This document shows, piece after piece, positions 25,980 through 32,639 of a stretch of 32,639 nt of DNA; position 1 is the stretch's first letter; each line of letters starts with the position of its first letter. The notes under the pieces were generated by a model, which was given only the letters and a program-made list of their open reading frames with translations, had not been told where the DNA came from and did not search any database. Made by a program: the position numbers and the translations under genes. The stretch comes from a bacterium. GTDB lineage: Bacteria; Bdellovibrionota_B; Oligoflexia; Silvanigrellales; Silvanigrellaceae. The DNA is taken from the NCBI GenBank assembly GCA_009918675.1, contig RGDM01000035.1:1-32639 (forward strand), in the 5' to 3' direction.

Positions 25980-26303
25980 TCACGAAGCTGAGCGCTCGCT
26001 CTCCATCAAAAGATCATGCCGGAGGGTCTTTTCAAACAAGCGGCGCTTGATGCTTTCACGCACTGATTCGTCGGTGGCCTCGGCAAGCCGCTCAGAGAGT
26101 TGGAGAATTTCCTTTTTTAGCTGCAAGACAGGCGGAAGAAGCCCAGCATTCTTCAGTATCTTTTGTGACATACGGAGATGCAGCGGAACAAACTGTCCAT
26201 CGTCTAAATCAAGCGGCTGACCAAGGAGGCTCAGGTTCTCGAGCTCACCGTTCTCAATGGCTTCCCTGATCTTATTTTCAGCAATTATTTCGAAAGCATT
26301 CAT
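25980..26303 (-). CDS. DUF1992 (DnaJC28-like conserved region) protein
   Basis: A 107-aa cytoplasmic protein matching DUF1992. Diagnostic stretches are IAENKIREAIENGELENL, GQPLDLDD, and MSQKILKNAGLLPPVLQLKKEI, followed by a charged C-terminal helix. Its bacterial function is not known; eukaryotic DNAJC28 carries the same region. The start is uncertain: ATG at 26303 matches the family's usual N-terminus (GAGGGG about 10 nt upstream), while ATG at 26327 has AGAGGAG very close upstream. Divergent from the hydrolase, with 202-226 bp between, where no strong promoter stands out. Confidence 0.82.
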   Translation of the reverse strand: MNAFEIIAENKIREAIENGELENLSLLGQPLDLDDGQFVPLHLRMSQKILKNAGLLPPVLQLKKEILQLSERLAEATDESVRESIKRRLFEKTLRHDLLMESERSAS

Positions 26304-26529
26304 ACAGAAAGCACCCCTCTGCTGCATTTCTCCTCTCTTTGCATCAGGAAAGATCGGAAAAAACGCGCAAAATTGTGAGTCTCGGACCTCTTCTCGAGAG
26401 CAATTCTCTGGTAAAAGTTGTACATAAGCCTGCGAATCAGCAGAATGAAAAAATATTCAGAAGATCTCGCGGATTGGCCCAAGCGGGTCGGCCCTCTCAG
26501 GTGGATCAAATTTCAGGAGAACTTGCGCC

Positions 26530-27342
26530 GTGCCTGCGCTTGCAAACATCTCTGGACAACCTCCCGCCGCACAGCAGACCTCACGCTGCGCGCTGGTTTT
26601 GCACGGCTTGAACACAGATCCCGACAAGATGATCGAACTTGCACAATTTTCCGAGAAATTTGGCTATAAAACGCGGCTTGGTGTCTTGACAGGACACCAC
26701 ACACGCGAGACCGCAGAAGATTCGCAAAAAAAAATCAGTGCAGAGCAATGGCAAAATGATTTCACGCTCGACTGGGCGCAGGCAATCCAGAACTGCATTG
26801 CAGACACGTCGGAGCGGCTTTTTATCGGATATTCTTTGGGTGCACTTGCCGCGCTCAATTATTTTGATCAAGACGAGACAAAACTGCTGCCAACAAAAAT
26901 GATTCTCATTGCTCCAGCGCTTGCGTTTCGAAAGAAAACAGCTCTTATTCGCATGCTCACTTGGCTCCCGTTTGGCGCGATCCCGAGCTTCAATCATCCC
27001 GATTATCGCGCACAGGCATGGACATCGTTGGCGAGCTATAAGGCGCTCTTTGAACTCAATGCTGCATGGCAAAAGATTGCCTGGCAACGGATCGGAAAAA
27101 TTCCAACACTCGTTGTTCTTGCTGCTCAGGATGAATTGGTCGACTCGCAGGCCGTAGAAAACGAAATCCGCGCTCACGCTGCAGACACGTGGAAAAGCAT
27201 TTGGCTTTCAAACGAGGACTCAGAACTCCACCCTCGCTATTTTCATCTGATGATTGACTCAAAAAGCATCGGAAATGCCATGTGGCAGAAGTTTACTTCC
27301 GATGCGGCGAATTTTCTCAAAAAAGATTTTAAGGGTCGTTGA
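26530..27342 (+). CDS. Alpha/beta-hydrolase-fold esterase or lipase-like protein
   Basis: A 270-aa hydrolase. An oxyanion-side motif LVLHGLNTDPDKM is near 22-34, the nucleophile elbow GYSLGA has Ser102, the acid is likely Asp201 or Asp205 (AAQDELVD), and the base His234 or His239 (HPRYFHLMID). This is the layout of carboxylesterase/monoglyceride-lipase-type enzymes; substrate unknown. The start is GTG with AGGAGA about 10 nt upstream. No clear signal peptide. It is the first gene of a compact same-strand run with the exported proteins after it (13-nt gap to the next start). Confidence 0.82.
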   Translation: MPALANISGQPPAAQQTSRCALVLHGLNTDPDKMIELAQFSEKFGYKTRLGVLTGHHTRETAEDSQKKISAEQWQNDFTLDWAQAIQNCIADTSERLFIGYSLGALAALNYFDQDETKLLPTKMILIAPALAFRKKTALIRMLTWLPFGAIPSFNHPDYRAQAWTSLASYKALFELNAAWQKIAWQRIGKIPTLVVLAAQDELVDSQAVENEIRAHAADTWKSIWLSNEDSELHPRYFHLMIDSKSIGNAMWQKFTSDAANFLKKDFKGR

Positions 27343-27355
27343 AGGGAAAAGAGAT

Positions 27356-28264
27356 GTGAAAAAAACTTCGCGAAAAATAAGACCAAAAATATCTTCAATG
27401 AACCGCGCTCTCTGGATTCTCGCATGCGCATCCACGCCTGCCGCATTTGCTCAACGTGGCTCGGATTATGTATCGCACAGACCAATATCTGAAACTCCAT
27501 CGTCTGGTATTCCTGGGTTCTTCGATACCGAAACAGCGTCTGCAGGATCACTCGTTTTCGATGTGCCATCGTTGTCCATAGACTACGGAATCAGCGAACA
27601 TCTGACACTCGGCACCAATGCGGTTGCGGTGCTTTCGACATCGCTTTGGCTTGCAAACGGAGGAAAATCGGCAACCCCAATTGTCATGCTCAAAGCAAGG
27701 TACAGAATTTTTTCGCAGGAGGGTTGGACATCAAGCGTAACGGGTTATGGCGGAGGGGCGCGCCTGCAAGCGGGCCAAATTAACTCCCTCGAGAGTCGAA
27801 ATATTCTTGTGACTTATGCATTAGGTACAATAAATTTTGTGAAACAATTTGACAGCCAAAGTCTCGGATTATCTCTGTTGCATATCCACTATGGCACAAC
27901 CAGCGGTCAGGCAACTTCAGACCCTTCTGCACAAGAGATCCGCCGACTCACATCAGTTATTTCTGTCTGGGCTCGACAATCCTTCTTAGCGAGCTTTGAG
28001 GGTGAAGCTCTCGTTGCATTTTGTGCTGACTCATCGGGCTACGACAACCGTGCCACGGTGCGTATTGAAATAAACGAAGCGTGCTTTGGCCCAAGCAAAA
28101 CCGCACCTGCATTGCGTGGACTTCTGAGCTGGAGAAGTTCGCCAGAATGGTATTGGTCGATTGGCGCTGTGTGGCAACCGGCAGGAACAATGCCGCCTTT
28201 GCCATACCTCGGATTCAATTACCTGACCCAGCTAAGGCAACCGGAAAACCGAGAGAAGGAATAA
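27356..28264 (+). CDS. Exported protein, probable outer-membrane barrel
   Basis: A 302-aa protein of unknown family. The start is taken as GTG at 27356 (AAGGG about 9 nt upstream), giving a signal peptide with a basic n-region (KKTSRKIRPK) and hydrophobic core ending ASTPAAFA. The body has repeated amphipathic strands (AGSLVFDVPSLSIDYGISE, GWTSSVTGYGGGARLQAG, YWSIGAVWQPAG), consistent with a beta-barrel. Two Cys (FCADSS, ACFGPS) may pair. An ATG at 27398 inside the signal peptide has no Shine-Dalgarno. It sits 8 nt upstream of the metallopeptidase lipoprotein, implying joint expression. Confidence 0.72.
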   Translation: MKKTSRKIRPKISSMNRALWILACASTPAAFAQRGSDYVSHRPISETPSSGIPGFFDTETASAGSLVFDVPSLSIDYGISEHLTLGTNAVAVLSTSLWLANGGKSATPIVMLKARYRIFSQEGWTSSVTGYGGGARLQAGQINSLESRNILVTYALGTINFVKQFDSQSLGLSLLHIHYGTTSGQATSDPSAQEIRRLTSVISVWARQSFLASFEGEALVAFCADSSGYDNRATVRIEINEACFGPSKTAPALRGLLSWRSSPEWYWSIGAVWQPAGTMPPLPYLGFNYLTQLRQPENREKE

Positions 28265-28272
28265 GTGAACCA

Positions 28273-29559
28273 ATGAGAGTATTATTTTTTTTCATCGTTA
28301 TTTTCATTGCAATTGCAGGTTGCGCTGATCTACAAACATCTCCAGATCGTCCATATAAGGCGCAGGTCCTGCATTTCGAACCTCAATCAACGGGGAACAG
28401 TTCCGGTTGGAGTGTGCAGGAAAGAACTTTGTCTACTCTTGAGGATCTCAATTCACTCAAGGGTCGATATTTTCAGATCCTACCTGGCGGAACATTACAA
28501 ATAACATCAACCGTGGGTTCTTTGATTACCGGAACGGGCTCTGCTTCAAGCAGCAGTGACGCGCTCCGCTACAACATAAAGAACGGCGTTATTGTTCCGC
28601 GAGACACAACAACACTCCTTGCTCTTTCGAGTTTTCACGCATTCGAACAAACCTTTTCTTCCCTCAAAGAGACAACTGGACTTGAACCTGAAGCATTTTC
28701 AGAACAGGTTGGTGGTCGTTACCGGATTTTCTTTGAACCGGTAATTAGCCTCAGTGATTCGGGTGAAACCGCGCAAATATCTTTAAAGCTCAACGCGGCC
28801 TTTAACCCAGAGAGCGATAATTTTTTTCTCTTCAAGAGATCAGAAATTGAGCAAATCCCTTTAGCTGCGAATTTCAAGGTGATTGCCCATGAATTTGGAC
28901 ATGCGATCTTTAAGCGAGCTTTTTTTAAACAAAAAAATGAAGTTTGCTTAAATACAAATGATGAAACAAAAATCTCCCGCCAAACCGATAAGTTTTTTCC
29001 AGGACGCTTTGCTGTTGAATATGCCATCTCTGGGCTTAATGAGGGTTTTGCTGATTTTATGAGTGCAATGATGACCGGAGAAGCAGATGTTCTGACTGGA
29101 AGTTTTCCCGGCGACGGCCCAACGAGCAGATCTTTGACTTCAACTCGGTTCACCTTTGCGGATCTCAGCCGAGACTCTTTGTGTTCTGGGAAATTTTACT
29201 GCATTGGCACTCTTTTCGCCCGAGCTTTGTACAAAACGGCACAACTTTACGGCGATGACAAAAGCTCTTTGTATGCATTCAGCAGAAGGGTTTATCGCGC
29301 AATAGACCAGACGTCAGAAAATCTTGCTCAGTCTTCTGCACGCGACATTCTTCCCATCCCAAGCACAGAAGCAATTTTCTGCAAGAGAAGTGAATCTGTG
29401 CGTTTGGCTTATGATGGCTTACTGACCAGCGCATTTCTTGCTGCTTTTTTGCAGGGGTTTTCCGCAGGCAATGAAAAGTCGCAGCTGTGTGCTCAACTTG
29501 TGAGTGCTTTTGGTAGCTTTGGCTTCACTTTGGAGGCACGCGGTGGTTGCCAGTTCTAA
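28273..29559 (+). CDS. Gluzincin-like zinc metallopeptidase lipoprotein
   Basis: A 428-aa envelope protein. Type II signal peptide MRVLFFFIVIFIAIAGC, lipid Cys17. HEFGH (His206, Glu207, His210) is a zinc-binding HExxH, and LNEGFADF (Asn256, Glu257, Asp261) about 47 residues on supplies the third Glu ligand, the layout of M4/M36-type gluzincins. Overall sequence is unlike thermolysin, and the ~190 residues before HExxH are unassigned. The C-terminal ~120 residues are helical with several Cys (SLCSG, FYCIG, FCKRS, SQLCAQL). Chosen start ATG 28273 matches the lipobox; AAGGA is ~13 nt upstream. It lies between two barrel-like genes and overlaps the next by 17 bp. Confidence 0.83.
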   Translation: MRVLFFFIVIFIAIAGCADLQTSPDRPYKAQVLHFEPQSTGNSSGWSVQERTLSTLEDLNSLKGRYFQILPGGTLQITSTVGSLITGTGSASSSSDALRYNIKNGVIVPRDTTTLLALSSFHAFEQTFSSLKETTGLEPEAFSEQVGGRYRIFFEPVISLSDSGETAQISLKLNAAFNPESDNFFLFKRSEIEQIPLAANFKVIAHEFGHAIFKRAFFKQKNEVCLNTNDETKISRQTDKFFPGRFAVEYAISGLNEGFADFMSAMMTGEADVLTGSFPGDGPTSRSLTSTRFTFADLSRDSLCSGKFYCIGTLFARALYKTAQLYGDDKSSLYAFSRRVYRAIDQTSENLAQSSARDILPIPSTEAIFCKRSESVRLAYDGLLTSAFLAAFLQGFSAGNEKSQLCAQLVSAFGSFGFTLEARGGCQF

Positions 29560-30094
29560 CGGTTTGTTTTCAATTCTAAGTGTTGGGCTTGGAATTTCAT
29601 CTGGAGATCGGCTTGATGCTGCCCACATGCGTGCTTCTCTTTATGACGCATCGTTTTTTGTGCAGACATACGCGCCTTCTTTAGTTGAAAGATTTTATCT
29701 GCGGCCCGGAATACGTTTTGGCTATGAAACGACTGCGGAGGCCGAACCCCCGCAAGCTGTGCACATCAACGAGCGCACTTACAAAAGCGGAGTTGAATGC
29801 GCACTTCTCTATGATTGGCTCATGATTCCCGCCATATCCCTGCAAGGCAACCTTCTGAGGCGCACTCTGCAGCTGCAAACAGCGGCACCAATTGTGCAGG
29901 GTTTAGATGCCATTTCCTCTTCGGAGTGGCTGTGGGAGACATCTTTGTCATTCGGCTTAGGTCTTCCAATCGCGCAGGGTGCAGTGGTTATTGAACCTTT
30001 TTATCGGCGGCGGTGGATTCAACGCGATTCACGGCAGACCTCCCAGTGGGGCTTGGACGTGAGTGCCGCGCTCCCCACGCTCTCGTCCAAATAG
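29543..30094 (+). CDS. Predicted barrel-like protein, partner of the metallopeptidase
   Basis: A 183-aa protein of unknown family. The strand pattern (FSILSVGLGISSGDRL, FYLRPGIRFGYETTAE, LSFGLGLPIAQGAVVIEPFYRRR, QWGLDVSAALPTL) looks like a small beta-barrel. Start GTG at 29543 is set by TGGAGG 6 nt upstream; it overlaps the metallopeptidase stop by 17 bp. This start leaves no normal signal peptide, whereas a GTG at 29504 gives a hydrophobic but RH-interrupted start without a ribosome site. Either the export signal is unusual or the start is wrong. Confidence 0.6.
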   Translation: MVASSNGLFSILSVGLGISSGDRLDAAHMRASLYDASFFVQTYAPSLVERFYLRPGIRFGYETTAEAEPPQAVHINERTYKSGVECALLYDWLMIPAISLQGNLLRRTLQLQTAAPIVQGLDAISSSEWLWETSLSFGLGLPIAQGAVVIEPFYRRRWIQRDSRQTSQWGLDVSAALPTLSSK

Positions 30095-30194
30095 CCGAAA
30101 TATTGAAGGAATATGAGACTCTCAAAGCGCCCAGTTGGGTTGCCAAAGCTTCGACAGAAAGTCGTTGCATCAGTCGAATTTTGACTGCTACGAT

Positions 30195-30224
30195 TCAGCC
30201 AAACGCAGATTTGCGTTTGGCTGA
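30195..30224 (+). promoter_or_regulatory. Perfect 13-bp hairpin directly before the desaturase ribosome site
   Basis: Arms 30195-30207 and 30212-30224 are exact reverse complements with loop GATT; the ribosome site GAGGAA begins three bases later, 15 nt before the ATG. No T tract follows on either strand, so it is not a standard terminator. In the mRNA leader it could affect translation or stability. Confidence 0.7.
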
Positions 30225-30239
30225 TAGAGGAAAGAGCGA

Positions 30240-31280
30240 ATGACAGCGATTCATAATGGCAGCGAAGAGCTCCTTGCAGATCTCCCCGGACCTGTGTTGA
30301 GCCGAACCGTTGCGGATCTGCAAAACACGCGCCCAGCGCCTGGACTGTGGCGATTCACGTCTGCAACTGCGCTGATGTTTGTTTCTCTGGCTCTTGCCTA
30401 CCAAAATCAACTTCAAGATGCGCTCTTCTATGCATTCGCAATGCTCGCTGGTGTTTTCTTCGCTGCGGCAGCAGTCACAACCCACGATGCAATTCATCAC
30501 ACGCTCACTGGAATCAAATGGTTTGATGAAATTTCGGCGCGATTTGTCACCTGGGGCGTGCTTTGGCCACACGGCGTTTATTCCGAGTTGCATAAACTTC
30601 ATCACAAAATGAATGGCGTTGATTTGCGCGATCCTGAACGCGTCACCTACTCCCAAGACGAATACCAAGCCGCCGGATTTTTTGCTCGCTTTATCATTCG
30701 TCATCAGCTGCTAATTGCAGTTTTTATTGGTGGCGGAATTGGCATGATCATCGGCCACCTCCGACGCGCTTCTGGCTTCATTCACCAATCCAAAGGTTTG
30801 CGCCGCCAGATGGCGTTTGATGCAATCGGAATAATCGTTGTGAATGGATCTCTCTACGCTTTAGCAGCTGCTCACGGAGAGCTCTTGAAGGCGGTGGTGT
30901 TGTATGTCTTGGTCGAACGCGTTGGCGGAGGCCTTCTGCAGTTGCGTGCTCATGTTGAACACTACGGACTCGGCGGGAAGCGAAGCAATTATTTTGCAAC
31001 TCAACTTCACGCGTGCCGAAACATCGAAACCAATCCGGCAATGAGCTGGTTATTCAATGGCCTTAATTTCCACTCCATTCATCATGCTTTCCCAAAGGTC
31101 CCTTTTTACAACCTTCAAGAAGCGCATGAGAGAATGGAAAAACTGCTGGCGAGCCAAGGCGCTGAACCACTTCCATCGTCACAGGGTTATCTCAAGACTT
31201 TTCTCGCGCTCGCCAGCAAAGCGCGATTCATGGGCCCGGTGGAAACTGCACAAACGGCAACCTTCAATCCTGCGGAATAA
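30240..31280 (+). CDS. Membrane fatty-acid desaturase (three His-box type)
   Basis: A 346-aa integral membrane di-iron enzyme that inserts double bonds or hydroxyl groups in acyl chains or carotenoids. His boxes are intact: HDAIHH (82-87), HKLHH (118-122) and FHSIHHAF (His278, 281, 282), plus HVEH (238-241). Hydrophobic segments lie at about 40-80, 150-172 and 195-230. The spacing is that of the FA_desaturase domain family; exact substrate cannot be told. GAGGAA lies 7-10 nt before the ATG, just after a strong hairpin. It overlaps the convergent Cys-rich gene by 17 bp. Confidence 0.87.
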   Translation: MTAIHNGSEELLADLPGPVLSRTVADLQNTRPAPGLWRFTSATALMFVSLALAYQNQLQDALFYAFAMLAGVFFAAAAVTTHDAIHHTLTGIKWFDEISARFVTWGVLWPHGVYSELHKLHHKMNGVDLRDPERVTYSQDEYQAAGFFARFIIRHQLLIAVFIGGGIGMIIGHLRRASGFIHQSKGLRRQMAFDAIGIIVVNGSLYALAAAHGELLKAVVLYVLVERVGGGLLQLRAHVEHYGLGGKRSNYFATQLHACRNIETNPAMSWLFNGLNFHSIHHAFPKVPFYNLQEAHERMEKLLASQGAEPLPSSQGYLKTFLALASKARFMGPVETAQTATFNPAE

Positions 31281-32253
31281 ATGTTCTGACAGGCTCACGC
31301 GCAACCGGCATGTAGGGGAAGCGGCAGTAAGGGTTCATCAACTGGCCCAGATCGTCGGGTACGCAGCTGAGCTCTTCGACCGACAAGCGCTCGTCACGGT
31401 TCGGAATCAACAGCGACTTTGATTTGCAAGTCCAGCTGCTGTTTGATGAACCAATATGCAAAAATGGCCCAAAGCCAAACACATGGTCGAACGTTTTCAG
31501 CTGACAAATGCTCAGAGAGCTGGGATCTTTTTCAGGTAAGATGATGACCGTTGGCGTGCAGTAGAGCGCATCCGAAAAAACCTTTTGACACTGATCCTTC
31601 AATGCCGCTGGAATGCCCAGCGGAGCCCGTGAAACCTCGCTCTCGAGCCAAGTTTTCATTCCGTAAACATCTGACCTTTGTGCTTCGTAGCGCCAGTCAA
31701 ATTCGGTCACCACACAACGTGAATCAATTTCCTGCCCAAACTCAAACAGGCTTCGGAACGTTGCTTCGAATTGAGCACAAACGAGCGTTGGAGAGTTCAC
31801 TGGCGAATCGCTTCCACTGTAAACAAACATCCCACGTCCATTTTTTCCATTGTGCTCGCACTCAAGAATACGCTCGTGGCCAACAGGGCACAGGGCTTCG
31901 CCATCCCATAGGGCGTCGGCGTCGGAAACAGGTGCATTGTTCGGCTCAGAATTCGGATCATCTTCGGTTGCTTTATTGGCATCACCTTTTCTTGCACAGG
32001 CGTGCGCAAACAGCTCTGCGGCTTGCCGGCTAAATCGCGTCTGCGCAGAACCAACACCGCTTGCAAGCTCATGAAGCGAAGCGCAATCGGACGCAGTGAG
32101 CCCAACGCCCGAATTGTTATCGGCAGCACGCAACAATAAATTCATGGCCTGCGACATCTCTTCCTGGCTTCCAGCCAGAGCAGGAGAAGCAAGAGCTGCA
32201 CAAGCAAGGATGCTTAGAACAGGAAAGCTTGGACGAGGAAACAAGTGTGTCAT
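31264..32253 (-). CDS. Cysteine-rich secreted protein of unknown function
   Basis: A 329-aa exported protein. Signal peptide (FPVLSILACAALASPALA, about 9-26); the mature chain starts GSQEE and has twelve cysteines in an even count, consistent with disulfides outside the cytoplasm. An N-terminal helical region is followed by a Asn/Asp/Pro-rich linker (about 95-115) and a C-terminal part with ALCPVGHERI, SRCVVTEFDW, WTCKSKSLLIP and a PYCRFPYMP end. No family recognised. Start ATG 32253 has GGAGGAG 7 nt upstream; a 38-codon longer frame was rejected. It overlaps the desaturase gene tail to tail. Confidence 0.75.
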   Translation of the reverse strand: MTHLFPRPSFPVLSILACAALASPALAGSQEEMSQAMNLLLRAADNNSGVGLTASDCASLHELASGVGSAQTRFSRQAAELFAHACARKGDANKATEDDPNSEPNNAPVSDADALWDGEALCPVGHERILECEHNGKNGRGMFVYSGSDSPVNSPTLVCAQFEATFRSLFEFGQEIDSRCVVTEFDWRYEAQRSDVYGMKTWLESEVSRAPLGIPAALKDQCQKVFSDALYCTPTVIILPEKDPSSLSICQLKTFDHVFGFGPFLHIGSSNSSWTCKSKSLLIPNRDERLSVEELSCVPDDLGQLMNPYCRFPYMPVAREPVRTFIPQD

Positions 32254-32398
32254 GGGGGGCTCCTCCAGTGGTTTCGATCCCCCACAACACTTCCTTGCCG
32301 ACAGACAAATATCAAAATTAAAATTTGATACGCAGAAAAGAATGTCGAATCGACGTATTCGAGACATTTAATTGAGAATGAATCTTACCCGCTAGGAA
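32254..32398. other. 145-bp spacer with an A/T inverted repeat
   Basis: The spacer between the two last minus-strand genes holds an A/T-rich inverted repeat ATCAAA/TTTGAT (32311-32329), a possible operator or chance A/T feature. No confident promoter hexamers were found for the Cys-rich gene. Confidence 0.3.
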
Positions 32399-32584
32399 TT
32401 AGGGTAGGGCGTCTGCAACATGGCGACGATTTATTCGCGTCTTTTTACCCGCCATTAAAGAGTTATAGCTTAGACTTTCGTCAAGCCGTGCAGTATCAAC
32501 CGTCTTTGAGGTTGATTTCACCCAACCAAAAAACGCAGCCGTAACGGTGAGCGCAATAAGCATAGACAGTGTTTTGAAAAGCAT
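32399..32584 (-). CDS. Small exported or membrane-anchored protein
   Basis: A 61-aa protein. The hydrophobic N-terminus (about 2-21, LSMLIALTVTAAFFGWV) is a signal peptide or anchor, followed by a short polar, basic tail (KKTRINRRHVADALP). No family recognised. The strong ribosome site AAGGAGGG before the ATG supports a real gene. Processing would leave a peptide of about 40 residues. Confidence 0.65.
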   Translation of the reverse strand: MLFKTLSMLIALTVTAAFFGWVKSTSKTVDTARLDESLSYNSLMAGKKTRINRRHVADALP

Positions 32585-32639
32585 CTTCTCCCTCCTTCAA
32601 ACAGAATAGATGCTTTTTCTGTGCTAACTGCAGATACAG

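Noticed and set aside
26581..27177. Open frame of 198 codons on the minus strand
   Set aside because: It is antisense to the alpha/beta hydrolase, whose motifs are intact; the protein shows no domain or start signal.
30195..30704. Open frame of 169 codons on the minus strand
   Set aside because: It is antisense to the desaturase N-terminus and its 3' end runs through the perfect hairpin; no ribosome site.
31551..32033. Open frame of 160 codons on the plus strand
   Set aside because: It lies opposite the Cys-rich secreted protein, which has a signal peptide and strong ribosome site.

Overview
The window reads as an ordinary chromosomal stretch of a Gram-negative bacterium. Evidence is the number of lipoboxes, signal peptides and predicted outer-membrane beta-barrels, a lysine-tailed HU protein, and clear Shine-Dalgarno sites. 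The gene mix (CheY-like plus TPR protein, membrane SpoIIE-type phosphatase, many lipoproteins, secreted subtilases, ChoD-like GMC oxidase) suggests a Bdellovibrionota/Oligoflexia or other deltaproteobacterial-type lineage. That placement is an inference; no rRNA or other strong phylogenetic marker is present. I see no insertion sequence, prophage, integrase or CRISPR array.

Layout. 52-6803 (minus) is a tightly overlapping four-gene operon: PanE-like reductase, rhomboid protease with an extra C-terminal half, and two tandem subtilisin-like (S8) lipoproteins. 6894-10307 (plus) holds a pseudo-receiver/TPR protein, the ribosomal protein L11 methyltransferase PrmA and an FAD-dependent oxidoreductase. 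The oxidoreductase 3' end overlaps a convergent tRNA-Arg(CCU). 10420-14484 (minus) holds a SprT-like/DUF2786 metalloprotein, a membrane-bound SpoIIE-family phosphatase and HU with a strong terminator. 14727-17446 (plus) holds enolase, a 90-aa protein of unknown function and a DnaC-like AAA+ ATPase with a Cys cluster. 17433-19004 (minus) holds NadA and a small coiled-coil protein. 19256-21882 contains 3-hydroxybutyryl-CoA dehydrogenase, a convergent XRE-cupin regulator and a lipoprotein with its own terminator. 21983-26303 (minus) contains a GMC (cholesterol-oxidase-like) enzyme, a beta-barrel protein, two small lipoproteins and a DUF1992 protein. 26530-30094 (plus) is a compact run of hydrolase, exported/OM protein, gluzincin-like metallopeptidase lipoprotein and second barrel-like protein. 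30240-32584 contains a fatty-acid desaturase behind a perfect 13-bp hairpin, a Cys-rich secreted protein and a 61-aa exported protein.

The most interesting signal is the first operon. Both S8 proteases end in the same tripartite tail: a GCVV-[SG]-S motif, one hydrophobic helix and a basic end. They are translationally coupled to a rhomboid protease. In rhombosortase/GlyGly-CTERM systems a rhomboid-family protease removes the C-terminal anchor of secreted proteases, so this locus looks like an analogous, possibly undescribed, Cys-type sorting and processing system. The second unusual unit is the barrel / gluzincin lipoprotein / barrel cassette at 27356-30094.

Many genes here begin with GTG or TTG preceded by a good ribosome binding site, so several starts were placed by Shine-Dalgarno position rather than by the longest open frame.
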